Notes: generated by a model not told the origin, from the letters alone. A stretch of 64,000 bases of DNA from Methylobacterium oryzae (GCF_021398735.1 NZ_CP090349.1:5516001-5580000), one strand, 5' to 3'. Counted from the first letter of the stretch, positions 1-8,753 are shown. Numbers and translations are program-made.

Positions 1-1
1 C

Positions 2-565
2 GTGGTCAGCGACGGCTGCGGGTCGCACACGCATTCCCGTCTCTACCCGCCCGAGAAACTGCGCGCCCTGCGCGAGGCGGAGACCCGGCGGGCCGTGGCG
101 GTCCTCGGCCTCGGGCCCGAGGCCGTCACCTTCCTGCGCCTCCCGGACGCGCACGTCCCGAGCGACGGCCCCGGGGCCGAGGCCGCCGCGTCCGCGGTCG
201 CCCGCGCGGCCGCGGCGATCGGGGCCGGCGCGGTCTTCGTCACGTGGCGCCACGATCCCCACTGCGACCACAAGGCGGCCGCGGCGATCGTCGCCCTCGC
301 GCGGCCGCAGATGCCGGGGGTCCGCGTCTACGAGTACCCCGTCTGGGGCTGGACCCTGCCGCCCGAGACCGAGGTCGGGCCGAGCCCCGCCGGCCTGCGC
401 CTCGACGTCTCCGCCTATCGCGAGACCAAGGCGCGCGCCGTCGCCGCCCACGAATCGCAGACCACCGACCTGATCGCGGACGATCCCCAGGGCTTCCGGC
501 TCGAGCCTGCCATGATCGACCGGCTCTGCGGCCCCTACGAGCGCTTCGTCGCGGTCCCCGCATGA
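2..565 (+). CDS. PIG-L (LmbE-like) family deacetylase, 5'-truncated by window edge
   Basis: This is the C-terminal part of a PIG-L/LmbE-fold zinc deacetylase, a family that removes N-acetyl groups from GlcNAc-containing substrates. The first visible codon is a GTG, but the family's N-terminal metal motif (AHPDDE type) is absent, so the true start lies upstream of the window. Visible are the family stretch HSRLYPPEKLRALREAE and the late metal-binding segment WRHDPHCDHKAA near residue 87. The stop overlaps the ATG of the methyltransferase (ATGA), and the glycosyltransferase follows with another overlap, so the three are translationally coupled. Context points to glycan or glycolipid tailoring. 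Substrate unknown. Confidence 0.85.
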   Translation: MVSDGCGSHTHSRLYPPEKLRALREAETRRAVAVLGLGPEAVTFLRLPDAHVPSDGPGAEAAASAVARAAAAIGAGAVFVTWRHDPHCDHKAAAAIVALARPQMPGVRVYEYPVWGWTLPPETEVGPSPAGLRLDVSAYRETKARAVAAHESQTTDLIADDPQGFRLEPAMIDRLCGPYERFVAVPA

Positions 566-1155
566 GCCGCCGGACGAAGACCCTGCCGGAAGACTACTTC
601 CTCGGCATGTACGCCAGCGACCCGGATCCCTGGCGCTTCACCTCGTCGTCCTACGAGCGCGACAAGTACGCGGCGACGCTGGCGGCCCTGCCGCAGGCGC
701 GCTACCGGGCCGCGTTCGAGCCGGCCTGCTCCATCGGCGTCTTCACCCACGCCCTGTCCGAGCGCTGCGAGCGTCTGCTCGCCACGGATCTGGTTCCGGC
801 CGCCCTGGAGGACGCCCGGGCGCGCTGCGCGGATCGCCCCCACGTCGAGATCCGGCAGGGCACGATGCCGGCGGACTGGCCCGAGGAGCGGTTCGACCTG
901 ATCGTCCTCTCCGAGTTCCTGTACTTCCTGGCCCCGGAGGATTTCGCCGCGCTCGTGCGCCGGGCCGGCGCGACGATCGCGCCCGGCGGCGACATCGTGC
1001 TGGTGCACTGGCTGGGCGAGACCGACTACCCGCTCTCGGGTGACGGCGCCGCCGAGGGCTTCATCCGGCTGTCGGCACCCTTCGCACAGGTCCTGAGTCA
1101 GGCGCGGACGGACAAGTACCGCATCGACGTCCTGCGCGCCGGAACCGCCCCGTGA
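562..1155 (+). CDS. NodS-like class I SAM-dependent methyltransferase
   Basis: A 197-residue methyltransferase resembling NodS, which N-methylates the deacetylated amino sugar of rhizobial lipochitooligosaccharides. The N-terminus has the NodS-type pattern YASDPDPWRF followed by SSYERDKY and TLAALP. A Rossmann SAM-binding core follows (FEPACSIGVFTHALSE, the motif I position), then ATDLVPAALEDAR and FDLIVLSEFLYFL. The start is the ATG that overlaps the deacetylase stop; a longer frame opening at 244 would overlap most of that gene. Its stop overlaps the GTG of the next gene. Deacetylase, NodS-like methylase and GT2 enzyme parallel nodB/nodS/nodC chemistry, but a Nod factor product is not implied. 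The acceptor is unknown. Confidence 0.85.
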   Translation: MSRRTKTLPEDYFLGMYASDPDPWRFTSSSYERDKYAATLAALPQARYRAAFEPACSIGVFTHALSERCERLLATDLVPAALEDARARCADRPHVEIRQGTMPADWPEERFDLIVLSEFLYFLAPEDFAALVRRAGATIAPGGDIVLVHWLGETDYPLSGDGAAEGFIRLSAPFAQVLSQARTDKYRIDVLRAGTAP

Positions 1156-2003
1156 GCGTCGCGGTCATCACCCTCAACAAGGGCCGGCGCGCGCACCTGA
1201 CCCGTCTGCTCGAAGGCCTCGGCCGCGGCGACCCGCCCGACCGCTGCGTCGTCGTCGAGATCGGCGACGACGCGGCGCCCTACCCGGCCCTGCCCTTCCC
1301 GGTGGAGCGCGTGCCGTTCCCGCGTGCCGGCCTGCCGCTCGCCGCGGCGCGCAATGCCGGGCGCCGGGCCGCCGGTGCCGACACGCTGATCTTCCTCGAC
1401 GTGGACTGCATCCCCTCGGCGGGGCTCGTCGCGGGCCTGTCGCGGGCGGTGGCCGAGCGGGACGGCCTGATCTGCTGCGAGATCGGCTACCTGCCGGCCG
1501 GCGCGGTCGCGGACGGGTGGCGCGAGACGGATCTGGCGCGTCTCGGCGCGCCGCACCCGGTGCGGGCCTTCCCGCCCGCCGGCACGGTGGCGCCGGCGCC
1601 GCAGCCCGGCCTGTTCTGGTCCCTCGCCTTCGCGGTGCGGGCCGCGACCTATGACCGCCTCGGCGGCTTCGACGAGACCTTCTCAGGCTACGGCGCGGAG
1701 GACACCGACCTCGCCTTCCGGGCCGAGCGGGCCGGCGTGCCGATCCTGTTCCTCGGCGGCCCCCGGGCCTACCACCAGCATCATCCGGGCTACGACCCGC
1801 CGCTGCAGCATTTCCGCGACATCGTCGCCAACGCGGCGCGCTTCCACGACCGGCACGGGATCTGGCCGATGGACGGCTGGCTCGACGGGTTCGCCCGGCT
1901 CGGGCTGATCGCGGCGGACCGCTCCACCGGGATCGTGGTTCACCGGGACCCGACGCCGGACGAGATGGAAGCGGCGCGGCTACCGGACGATCAGCCGTTC
2001 TGA
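1152..2003 (+). CDS. glycosyltransferase family 2 protein
   Basis: A 283-residue GT-A fold glycosyltransferase. The N-terminus reads VAVITLNKGRRAHLTRLLEGL, the usual GT2 opening. A DVDCIPS motif near residue 80 supplies the DxD metal/nucleotide-sugar site. The GYGAEDTDLAFR segment near residue 180 matches the catalytic ED-containing motif of GT2 enzymes. No membrane segments are evident, so it is probably cytosolic or peripherally bound. The GTG start overlaps the methyltransferase stop (GTGA), so this is the third gene of a translationally coupled set. Donor and acceptor sugars cannot be read from the sequence. A ~90-bp palindromic repeat follows and may end transcription. Confidence 0.88.
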   Translation: MSVAVITLNKGRRAHLTRLLEGLGRGDPPDRCVVVEIGDDAAPYPALPFPVERVPFPRAGLPLAAARNAGRRAAGADTLIFLDVDCIPSAGLVAGLSRAVAERDGLICCEIGYLPAGAVADGWRETDLARLGAPHPVRAFPPAGTVAPAPQPGLFWSLAFAVRAATYDRLGGFDETFSGYGAEDTDLAFRAERAGVPILFLGGPRAYHQHHPGYDPPLQHFRDIVANAARFHDRHGIWPMDGWLDGFARLGLIAADRSTGIVVHRDPTPDEMEAARLPDDQPF

Positions 2004-2029
2004 CGGGACTTCGGGCCACGCGGCGCCGC

Positions 2030-2120
2030 CGTCCTCGCGAGCGCAGCGAGGCAACCCGGCAGCGACACGCATGTCGCCGTAGCCGCGACCCTGGATTGCT
2101 TCGCTGCGCTCGCTAGGACG
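2030..2120. repeat. ~90-bp imperfect palindromic intergenic repeat, copy A
   Basis: The left end GTCCTCGCGAGCGCAGCGA and the right end TCGCTGCGCTCGCTAGGAC are inverted repeats of 19 bases with one mismatch. The inner part includes the shared string CTGGATTGCTTCGC. The same design recurs at 8602, 25576 and 49376. It sits between the convergent glycosyltransferase and mclA genes, a position suited to a bidirectional terminator or REP-like element. No open frame or transposase is present. Confidence 0.85.
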
Positions 2121-2190
2121 AGACGTTCCTCGCCGTGCGGAGGGCGGATCCCGGCCAGGGGGCTGGGATCCGCCCGCGTCGGAGCCGTCT

Positions 2191-3162
2191 TCAGCCCTTC
2201 ATGGCGTTCGCCTTCTCGATCAGCGCCTCGGCCATGCGGATCGAGGCGATGTCGATGAGGCGGCCGTCCAGGGACACGGCGCCGCGGCCGGCCTTGGCGG
2301 CCTCTTCCATGGCCTCGAGGATGCGCCGAGCCTTGGTGACCTCGGCCTCGGAGGGGGTGAACACCTCGTTGGCGAGCTCGATCTGGCTCGGGTGGATCGC
2401 CCACTTGCCCTCGAAGCCGAGGGCCGCGCAGCGGCGGGCCGCCGAGCGGTAGCCGTCCGGATCCGAGAAGTCGCCGAACGGTCCGTCGATCGGGCGCAGT
2501 CCGTAGGCGCGGCAGGCGACCAGCATGCGGTTCTGGGCGAACAGCCACGGGTCCTGCCAGTGGGTCTGGCGGCTGCCGGACTCGTCCTTGTCGGTCAGCA
2601 CCGAGAAGTCGGGGTTCACGCCGCCGATGACGGTGGATCGGGCGCGGGTCGAGGCGGCGTAGTCGGCGACGCCGAAGGACATCGCCTCCAGCCGCTTCGA
2701 CGACTGGGCGATCGCCTCGACGTTGGCCATGCCGAGGGCCGTCTCGATCAGCACCTCGAAGCCGATCTGCTTCTCGCGCTTCTTGGCCTGCTCGATCTGG
2801 GTGACCAGCACGTCGATGGCGTAGACGTCGGCCGGCACGCCGACCTTGGGGATCAGCACCATGTCGAGCCGCGGGCAGGCTTCGACGATGTCGACCACGT
2901 CGCGGTACATGTAGTGGGTGTCGAGACCGTTGATGCGGATCATCATGGTCTTGTTGCCCCAATCCAGGTCGTTCAGCGCCTGGATGATGTTGGTGCGGGC
3001 CTTCTCCTTGTCGTCCGGGGCGACCGCGTCCTCGAGATCGAGGAAGATCACGTCCGCCGCCGAGGAGGCCGACTTCTCCATGAAGGTCGGGTTGGAGCCG
3101 GGCACGGCGAGTTCGGAGCGGTGCAGGCGCGGCTTGGCCTGCTGGATCAGGGTGAAGCTCAT
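2191..3162 (-). CDS. mclA: L-malyl-CoA lyase (serine cycle)
   Basis: A 323-residue HpcH/HpaI aldolase/citrate-lyase-beta family protein that cleaves (S)-malyl-CoA to acetyl-CoA and glyoxylate, regenerating the glyoxylate acceptor of the serine cycle. Visible are RSELAVPGSNPTFMEKS (CoA/phosphate region), DVIFLDLEDAV with the metal-binding acidic residues near 40-46, and GFEVLIETALGM with the catalytic Glu region near 140. Length matches the Methylobacterium enzyme (about 324). AGGAGAGAG precedes the ATG at a good distance. It is the last gene of the block, directly downstream of ppc and malate-CoA ligase, which make its substrate. Confidence 0.97.
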   Translation of the reverse strand: MSFTLIQQAKPRLHRSELAVPGSNPTFMEKSASSAADVIFLDLEDAVAPDDKEKARTNIIQALNDLDWGNKTMMIRINGLDTHYMYRDVVDIVEACPRLDMVLIPKVGVPADVYAIDVLVTQIEQAKKREKQIGFEVLIETALGMANVEAIAQSSKRLEAMSFGVADYAASTRARSTVIGGVNPDFSVLTDKDESGSRQTHWQDPWLFAQNRMLVACRAYGLRPIDGPFGDFSDPDGYRSAARRCAALGFEGKWAIHPSQIELANEVFTPSEAEVTKARRILEAMEEAAKAGRGAVSLDGRLIDIASIRMAEALIEKANAMKG

Positions 3163-3312
3163 CTTGGGTTCTCTCTCCTGGTGACGGTTCTGGTGCCGTT
3201 GCGGGATGCGGTCCCGTTCATCGGCGGCAAATGGCGCGCGCGTGGGTCGCTGACAGGGCGCGGCTGCACGAATGGACCGGGTCCCCGGTACGGGATCGAG
3301 GCACGGGTCCCG

Positions 3313-3328
3313 TCTCCCGCGCGGGAGA
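3313..3328. repeat. short perfect palindrome in the ppc-mclA gap
   Basis: TCTCCCGCGCGGGAGA is a perfect 16-bp palindrome able to form an RNA stem-loop in the 187-base gap between ppc and mclA. A close relative (CTCTCCCG-CT-CGGGAGAG) lies in the mtkB-ppc gap at 6207. No T-run follows on the minus strand, so it is more likely a processing or stability element than a terminator. The rest of the gap shows no gene. Confidence 0.6.
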
Positions 3329-3349
3329 GGGAGCCCGCTGGACCCTCCC

Positions 3350-6100
3350 CTATCCGGTCGCCCCGAAGCCGACCGCGATGCAGTTGATGGACAGGAGCAG
3401 GGCCGACTTCACCGCCTCGCGCCGGTCCTCGTCGGTCTCCGCGCGGTAGCGGGCGAGCAGCTCGACCTGCTCGCGGCTGACCTGGTTGATCGTCGGGAGC
3501 CGGCCCTTCAGGCGGTCCCGAAACAGGGGGAAGCGCTCGGCCAGCTCCGTGCCGCCGCTCACCCGCAGCACCATCTCGCGGGTGAGCGCGTACTCGGCCT
3601 CGATCATCGAGAAGATCCGGTCCCGGACGCCCGCGTCCTGGACGAGGCCCGCGTAGGCGCGGGCGATGTCGAGATCGACCATCATCAGCGTCTTCTCGAC
3701 CTCGTCGAGGACGAGGCGGAGGATGCGGGACTCGTTGAACAGCCGCTTGAGGGTCGCCTCGCCGTCGCGGCCGCGCACGTCGATGAAGCTCGCCAGCCCC
3801 GAGCCGACGCCGTACCAGCCGGTGATCACGTGCCGGTTCTGCGACCACGCGAACACCCAGGGGATCGCGCGGAGGTCCGAGAGCGAGCGCGCGCCGAAGC
3901 GGCGGGCCGGACGCGAGCCGATGTTGAGAAGGGAGATCTCGTCGAGCGGGCTCGCCGCCTGGAAGTAGTCGACGAGGCCGTCGGTCTGGAGCAGCTGGAC
4001 GTAGGCCGCCCGCGAGGCACCGGCGAGCGCCTCGAGGGCGTCGTCGTGGCCGGGGCCCACCCGCTCGCCGTCGCCGGCGAGCGCGTGCTCGAACACCGAG
4101 GCCGCCAGCAGCTCCATCTGGTAGGCGGCCGTGCCGCGGTTGGCGTACTTGAACGAGACGACCTCGCCCTGCTCGGTGGTCCGGAACCGACCGCGGATGG
4201 AGCCCGGCGGCTGGGCCATGATGCCCTTCTGGGTCGGCACGCCGCCGCGGCTCACCGAGCCGCCGCGCCCGTGGAAGAAGGCGATCCCGACGCCGAGCTC
4301 CTCGCCGAGCCGGGTCAGCTTGCTCTGCGCCTTGTAGAGCTCCCAGTTGGCGGCGACGAAGCCGCCGTCCTTGTTGGAGTCGGAGTAGCCGATCATCACC
4401 TCCTGCACGCCGCCCTGCCAGCGGGTGGAGCGGCGGACCACCGGCACGTTGAGCAGCGCCCGCATGATCGCCGGGGCGGCGCGCAGGTCGTCGATGGTCT
4501 CGAACAGGGGCACGATCGGCAGCGGGCAGATCTCCGTCCCGGCGGCGTCGAGGAACACCCCCGCTTCCTTGGCCAGCAGGTACGCGCCGAGCACGTCCTC
4601 CACCGAGCGGGTCATCGACAGCACGAAGGCGCCGAACGCCTCGCGGTCGAGGGCCTCGCGCATCTCGGCGACGAGGGCGAAGGTGGCCAGCGTCTCGCGG
4701 GCGGCGTCGGGCAAGTCCTCGAAGGACCGCTCGGGATCGCGCGGCCGGGCGAGCTCCGTGTCGAGCCACTGGCGCCACGCGGCCGAGCCGAGGGCCGGCG
4801 GCTCGCCGTCGCCGTTGCGCTGGCGCCAGAGGGCGTGGAGCGTGTCGGTGGTCCGGGTCGTGTTCTCGCGCAGGTCGAGGCGGACCGTCGAGAAGCGGAA
4901 GATCTCGACCATGCGCCGGACCGGACGCACGAGATCCCGCGCCAGTGCCCCGCACTTGGCCTCGGTCAGGCCGCGCTCCAGGGTGCGCAGGTCCTCGATG
5001 AGCCCGTCCGCGCTCGCGTAGTCGGGGCCGGACGGGTGCTCGCCCTCGTTGCGGGCGATCGTCGCCTCGATCTTGCGCAGGACGCAGGACAGGTACTGCC
5101 TATAGGGCTCGCCCGGGTTGCGCCGGGTGATGGCGCGGGCCTGGCCGCTCTCGGCGAGATTCCGGTCGAGCTCCGCGCGGAAGCTCTCGGGCAGCGGCAG
5201 CGAGCGCTCGGTGAGCGAGAGGGTCCGCCCCAGCTCGCGGACGCCGTCGCGGTAGCGCGTGAGCGAGGCGAGCGCGTTGCGGTGCAGGGTCTGCCGGGTG
5301 ACCGCCGCCGTCACGTAGGGGTTGCCGTCCCGGTCGCCGCCGATCCAGGAGCCGAACTGGAAGAACGGCGGCACCCTGAACTCGGTGCCCGGATAGGTCT
5401 CGGCCAGCGCCTCGTGCAGGGTCTCCAGGGTCTCGGGCAGCATCTCGAACAGGGTCTCGTCGAAGAAGTGCAGCCCCCAGGCCACCTCCCGCTCGACGGT
5501 CGCCTTCTCCAGGTGCAGCTCGCCCGTCATCCAGACCAGCTCGATCTGGTCGCGCAGCTCGTTCATGAGCCCGTTGCGCTCACGGTCGGTCCAGCGCGGC
5601 ATCTCCAGCTCGCGCAGGACGAGGTAGATCCGGCGGAACTTCTCCAGCACCGTCACCCGCTTGCCCTCGGTCGGGTGGGCGGTGAGCGTCGGGCGGATGC
5701 GCAGGTCGCTGAGCAGCGCCTGGATTTTTTCAGGGGGCACCCCCTGTTTGCGCGCGTCGGAAAAAACCTTGGCGAAGGAGCCGCCGAGCGCGGCCCGCCC
5801 CTCCGTGCGCTCCACGTGCCGGCGTCGGCGCATCGCGGCGTTCTGCTCGGCGATGGAGATCAGCTGGAACCAGATGCCCTGCACCTGCAGCGCGCGCGCC
5901 AGCATCTGCGGCGAGAAGCGCGAGATGTCGGCCGTCCCGTGCAGGACCGCCTCGAGGTCGGGGTCGTGCCGGCGGGCGACGTCGAGCAGCGCCTGGAACA
6001 GGATGTCCAGCGCCTGTTCCGACGACGTGCCGACGATCACCGGCGGCGCGAAGGCCGTGGCATCGACGAGACCGGGGGTTGCGTGAAGGGTGCGGGTCAT
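3350..6100 (-). CDS. ppc: phosphoenolpyruvate carboxylase
   Basis: A 916-residue PEP carboxylase converting PEP and bicarbonate to oxaloacetate, the carboxylation step of the serine cycle that leads to malate. The catalytic-His motif LTAHPTEGKR lies near residue 140. The glycine-rich active-site loop FFHGRGGSVSRGG lies near 610 and is followed by QPPGSIRGRFRTTEQGE. The C-terminus (SINCIAVGFGATG) keeps the family's carboxy-terminal glycine but differs from the common NGIAAGLRNTG form. The ATG is preceded by GAGGTGG. It lies between mtkB (167 bases) and mclA (187 bases), each gap holding a stem-loop. Long open frames on the opposite strand mirror its codon usage and are not genes. Confidence 0.97.
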   Translation of the reverse strand: MTRTLHATPGLVDATAFAPPVIVGTSSEQALDILFQALLDVARRHDPDLEAVLHGTADISRFSPQMLARALQVQGIWFQLISIAEQNAAMRRRRHVERTEGRAALGGSFAKVFSDARKQGVPPEKIQALLSDLRIRPTLTAHPTEGKRVTVLEKFRRIYLVLRELEMPRWTDRERNGLMNELRDQIELVWMTGELHLEKATVEREVAWGLHFFDETLFEMLPETLETLHEALAETYPGTEFRVPPFFQFGSWIGGDRDGNPYVTAAVTRQTLHRNALASLTRYRDGVRELGRTLSLTERSLPLPESFRAELDRNLAESGQARAITRRNPGEPYRQYLSCVLRKIEATIARNEGEHPSGPDYASADGLIEDLRTLERGLTEAKCGALARDLVRPVRRMVEIFRFSTVRLDLRENTTRTTDTLHALWRQRNGDGEPPALGSAAWRQWLDTELARPRDPERSFEDLPDAARETLATFALVAEMREALDREAFGAFVLSMTRSVEDVLGAYLLAKEAGVFLDAAGTEICPLPIVPLFETIDDLRAAPAIMRALLNVPVVRRSTRWQGGVQEVMIGYSDSNKDGGFVAANWELYKAQSKLTRLGEELGVGIAFFHGRGGSVSRGGVPTQKGIMAQPPGSIRGRFRTTEQGEVVSFKYANRGTAAYQMELLAASVFEHALAGDGERVGPGHDDALEALAGASRAAYVQLLQTDGLVDYFQAASPLDEISLLNIGSRPARRFGARSLSDLRAIPWVFAWSQNRHVITGWYGVGSGLASFIDVRGRDGEATLKRLFNESRILRLVLDEVEKTLMMVDLDIARAYAGLVQDAGVRDRIFSMIEAEYALTREMVLRVSGGTELAERFPLFRDRLKGRLPTINQVSREQVELLARYRAETDEDRREAVKSALLLSINCIAVGFGATG

Positions 6101-6206
6101 GGAGCCACCTCGTGGCGCACGGTCTTTCTCGAGGATGTTCAGCGCGATGCGCCGTCACCTCCGGGAGGGAGGCGCGCATCGGCCGGTGCCCAGCGCGACG
6201 CGCGCC

Positions 6207-6224
6207 CTCTCCCGCTCGGGAGAG
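6207..6224. repeat. short stem-loop in the mtkB-ppc gap
   Basis: CTCTCCCG and CGGGAGAG form an 8-bp perfect stem around a 2-base CT spacer. It is closely related to the palindrome at 3313. It sits in the 167-base gap between mtkB and ppc. No terminator T-run follows in the direction of transcription. A role in mRNA processing or segmental stability is inferred from its placement only. Confidence 0.55.
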
Positions 6225-6267
6225 AGGACCCGCGCCGCGTTCCGGGACGTAAGGCGGGCCGGCCGCG

Positions 6268-7158
6268 CTACGCGGCCCGGGCCAGCACGTCGGCCACCGT
6301 CTGCCCGAAGGAGCCCGGATCCGGCGCCACCGTCAGCCCGTAGGAGCGCATGATCTCGGCCTTCTCGGCGGCGCTGTCGCCGGCCGCCGAGATGATCGCG
6401 CCGGCATGGCCCATGCGGCGCCCCTTCGGGGCGGTCAGCCCGGCCACGAAGCCGATTACCGGCTTCGACATGTTCTCGCGGATCCAGGCCGAGGCCTCGG
6501 CCTCCTGCGGGCCGCCGATCTCGCCGATCATCAGGACCGCGTCGGTGTCCGGGTCGGTCTCGAATAGGGCGAGGTGGTCGAGGAAGGACGAGCCGTTGAT
6601 CGGGTCGCCGCCGATGCCCACCGAGGTCGAGATCCCGAGCCCGAGTTCCTTGAGTTGCGAGGCGGCCTCGTAGCCCAGCGTCCCGGAGCGGGAGATCACC
6701 CCGACATTGCCCGGAAGGTAGATGTGGCCGGGCATGATGCCGAGCATCGCCTTGCCGGGCGAGATGATGCCGGCGCAGTTCGGGCCGACCACCATGGTCC
6801 GCTTCTCTTTGGGGTAGCGGTACAGGTAGCGCTTCACCCGCATCATGTCCTGGGCCGGGATGCCGTCGGTGATCGAGCAGACCAGCCGCAGGCCGGCATC
6901 GGCCGCCTCCATGATGGCGTCCGCCGCGAAGGGGGGCGCCACGAAGGTGATCGACGTGGTGGCGCCGGTCGCCGCCACCGCCTCCTTGACGGTGTTGAAC
7001 ACCGGCAGGCCGAGATGGGTGCGCCCGCCCTTGCCCGGGGTGACGCCGCCGACGACGTTCGTGCCGTAATCCAGCATCTCCTTGGCGTGGAAGGTGCCCT
7101 TGTCGCCCGTGATGCCCTGGACGATGATCGGGGTGGTCTCGTCGATGAGGATGCTCAT
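6268..7158 (-). CDS. mtkB: malate-CoA ligase (malate thiokinase) alpha subunit
   Basis: A 296-residue SucD-like subunit. With MtkA it converts malate, CoA and ATP to malyl-CoA, the substrate of MclA. The N-terminal CoA-binding Rossmann domain starts with [18 protein letters not shown]. The phosphohistidine loop [10 protein letters not shown] lies near residue 250 and carries the active-site His. The preceding region ([15 protein letters not shown]) is typical of the alpha-subunit ligase domain. Its ATG lies 16 bases after the mtkA stop, with GGGGAGA as ribosome-binding site, so the two subunits are co-translated. Genomic context rather than sequence alone separates it from succinyl-CoA synthetase alpha. 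Confidence 0.95.
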   Translation of the reverse strand: MSILIDETTPIIVQGITGDKGTFHAKEMLDYGTNVVGGVTPGKGGRTHLGLPVFNTVKEAVAATGATTSITFVAPPFAADAIMEAADAGLRLVCSITDGIPAQDMMRVKRYLYRYPKEKRTMVVGPNCAGIISPGKAMLGIMPGHIYLPGNVGVISRSGTLGYEAASQLKELGLGISTSVGIGGDPINGSSFLDHLALFETDPDTDAVLMIGEIGGPQEAEASAWIRENMSKPVIGFVAGLTAPKGRRMGHAGAIISAAGDSAAEKAEIMRSYGLTVAPDPGSFGQTVADVLARAA

Positions 7159-7174
7159 GGCGCGGTCTCCCCTC

Positions 7175-8353
7175 TCAGTGCTGCGTCTTGGCGGCGGAGC
7201 AGGCGTCGACCGCCTTCTTGGCCGCCTCAGCCAGCGTGTCGGCGGTGATGAGATCGAGGCCGCTCTCGGCCAGGATCTTCTTGCCGGCCTCGACGTTCGT
7301 GCCGGCGAGCCGGACCACCAGCGGCACGTCGATCTTCACCTCGCGGGCGGCCTGGACGACGCCCTCGGCGACCCAGTCGCAGCGGTTGATGCCGGCGAAG
7401 ATGTTGACGAGGATCGCCTTCACGTTGCGGTCCGACAGGACCAGCCGGAAGGCCGTGGCCACCCGCTCAGGGGACGCGCCGCCGCCGACATCGAGGAAGT
7501 TCGCCGGCTCGCCGCCTGCGTGCTTGATCATGTCCATGGTGGCCATGGCGAGGCCCGCGCCGTTGACGATGCAGCCGATCTCGCCCTCGAGGCCGATGTA
7601 GCTGAGGTTGTGCTCGGCGGCCTGCGCCTCGCGGGGATCGCCCTGGGACGGGTCGTGCATGTCGGCGATGCCCGGCCGGCGGAACATCGCGTTGTCGTCG
7701 AAGCTCATCTTGGCGTCGAGCGCCAGCACCCGGTCGTCCTTGGTGACGACGAGCGGGTTGATCTCCAGCATGGTGCCGTCGCAGTCGCGGAACGCCCGGT
7801 AGGCGTTCATGATCGTCTTCACCGCGGCCGAGACCTGCTTGATGTTGAGCCCGAGCTGGAAGGCAATCTCCCGCGCCTGGAACTGCTGCAGGCCGACCGC
7901 CGGCTCGACCACCACCTGGATGAGCGAGTCGGGCTCCTTGGCGGCGATCTCCTCGATGTCCATGCCGCCGCGCTGGCTGGCGATGACCCGCACGCGCTCG
8001 GCCTTCCGGTCCAGCACGTAGCCGAGGTAGAGCTCGCGCTCGAACGGGTCGGCGGTCTCGACGTAGACCCGCTGCACCGGCTTGCCCTCGGGGCCGGTCT
8101 GGTGCGTGACGAGGCGCTTGCCGAGGAGATCCTTCGCGGCGTCGCGGACCTCGTTGTAGGTCCGGCACAGCTTGATCCCGCCGGCCTTGCCGCGGGCGCC
8201 GGCGTGGATCTGCGCCTTCACGGCCCAGAACGAGCCGCCGAGCTCGGTGGCCGCGTAGACCGCCTGGTCCGGGCTGAAGGCGATCGCGCCTTTCGGGACG
8301 GCCACGCCGAAGCTCGCGAGCAGCTCCTTGGCCTGATACTCGTGGACGTCCAT
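7175..8353 (-). CDS. mtkA: malate-CoA ligase (malate thiokinase) beta subunit
   Basis: A 392-residue SucC-like ATP-grasp subunit; family members in Methylobacterium are about 390 residues. The protein opens [17 protein letters not shown] as in SucC. Later come the ATP-grasp motif EINPLVVT near residue 200 and the glycine-rich [12 protein letters not shown] near 290. It supplies the nucleotide- and malate-activating half of the enzyme. A strong GGAGGAG precedes the ATG. Upstream lies a 400-base gap with a candidate promoter (8401-8429), a LysR-type motif and a terminator-like hairpin, so mtkA probably heads its own transcription unit mtkA-mtkB-ppc-mclA. Confidence 0.95.
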   Translation of the reverse strand: MDVHEYQAKELLASFGVAVPKGAIAFSPDQAVYAATELGGSFWAVKAQIHAGARGKAGGIKLCRTYNEVRDAAKDLLGKRLVTHQTGPEGKPVQRVYVETADPFERELYLGYVLDRKAERVRVIASQRGGMDIEEIAAKEPDSLIQVVVEPAVGLQQFQAREIAFQLGLNIKQVSAAVKTIMNAYRAFRDCDGTMLEINPLVVTKDDRVLALDAKMSFDDNAMFRRPGIADMHDPSQGDPREAQAAEHNLSYIGLEGEIGCIVNGAGLAMATMDMIKHAGGEPANFLDVGGGASPERVATAFRLVLSDRNVKAILVNIFAGINRCDWVAEGVVQAAREVKIDVPLVVRLAGTNVEAGKKILAESGLDLITADTLAEAAKKAVDACSAAKTQH

Positions 8354-8400
8354 TCGGCGCCTCCTCCGCGGTTCGTTGCCGCCGTTGACGCTCTCTACTT

Positions 8401-8429
8401 TAGTTGAGTCGAAAGATTACGCCCGTCAA
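8401..8429 (-). promoter_or_regulatory. candidate promoter of mtkA-mtkB-ppc-mclA
   Basis: Read on the minus strand, TTGACG is followed after 17 bases by CAACTA, a good -35 and a weak -10. Predicted transcription starts near 8394, about 40 bases before the mtkA ATG. It lies at the edge of an AT-rich island (about 8396-8520), unusual in this GC-rich window. The weak -10 would suit an activator-dependent promoter; QscR, a LysR-type protein, is the known serine-cycle activator in Methylobacterium extorquens. Confidence 0.4.
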
Positions 8430-8448
8430 ATTTTTTAAGCTCCTGATT

Positions 8449-8473
8449 GACCGCGACTTTTTCGCGGTCGCAA
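8449..8473. promoter_or_regulatory. candidate operator upstream of mtkA (inverted repeat overlapping a T-N11-A motif)
   Basis: GACCGCGA and TCGCGGTC form a perfect 8-bp inverted repeat around CTTTT (8449-8469). It overlaps TTCGCGGTCGCAA at 8461-8473, which has T-N11-A spacing as in LysR-type sites. The site lies about 31 bases upstream of the candidate -35. A T-N11-A sequence, TTGTGCGACGCAA, sits about 36 bases upstream of a candidate sgaA -35. Assignment to QscR is an inference. Confidence 0.3.
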
Positions 8474-8518
8474 CACAGATCGTATTTCATATTGCGATGC
8501 AGCATACAGGAAAACAGC

Positions 8519-8547
8519 GAGGCCGGGAGCACGATGCACCCGGCCTC
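8519..8547 (-). terminator. terminator-like hairpin after fchA, minus strand
   Basis: On the minus strand GAGGCCGGG and CCCGGCCTC form a 9-bp perfect stem with an 11-base loop, followed by GCTGTTTTCC. The T-run is short, so termination may be partial. It lies after fchA and before the candidate mtkA promoter, supporting two transcription units. The rest of the 400-base gap (8354-8753) holds the palindromic repeat copy B and an AT-rich island, and no gene. Confidence 0.5.
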
Positions 8548-8601
8548 GACTGTTGAATCGCTACAAAGTACGCCGGAACGCTTCGTTCAGGACGCGCTGT
8601 C

Positions 8602-8692
8602 CGTCATCGCGAGCGCAGCGACGTGACCCAGGGCAGCGCGACCTCTGAGATCGTGGCGCCAACTGGATTGCTTCGCTGCGCTCGCAGAGACG
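8602..8692. repeat. ~90-bp imperfect palindromic intergenic repeat, copy B
   Basis: The left end CCGTCATCGCGAGCGCAGCG and the right end TTCGCTGCGCTCGCAGAGACGG are imperfect inverted repeats. The interior shares GTGACCCAGGGCAGCGCG and CTGGATTGCTTCG-type strings with the other copies. Unlike copies A, C and D it lies between two genes on the same strand (fchA and mtkA), so it is transcribed if fchA reads through. Confidence 0.85.
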
Positions 8693-8753
8693 GCGGCGTC
8701 GACGGGGCCGACCGAGCACGCTGTGACGCGCGGTGCTGACCCAAGTCGCCGGT

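Noticed and set aside
3272-6343. Very long open frame on the plus strand opposite ppc
   Set aside because: It mirrors the codon bias of ppc. The predicted protein is low-complexity and shows no family motifs, while ppc has full catalytic motifs.
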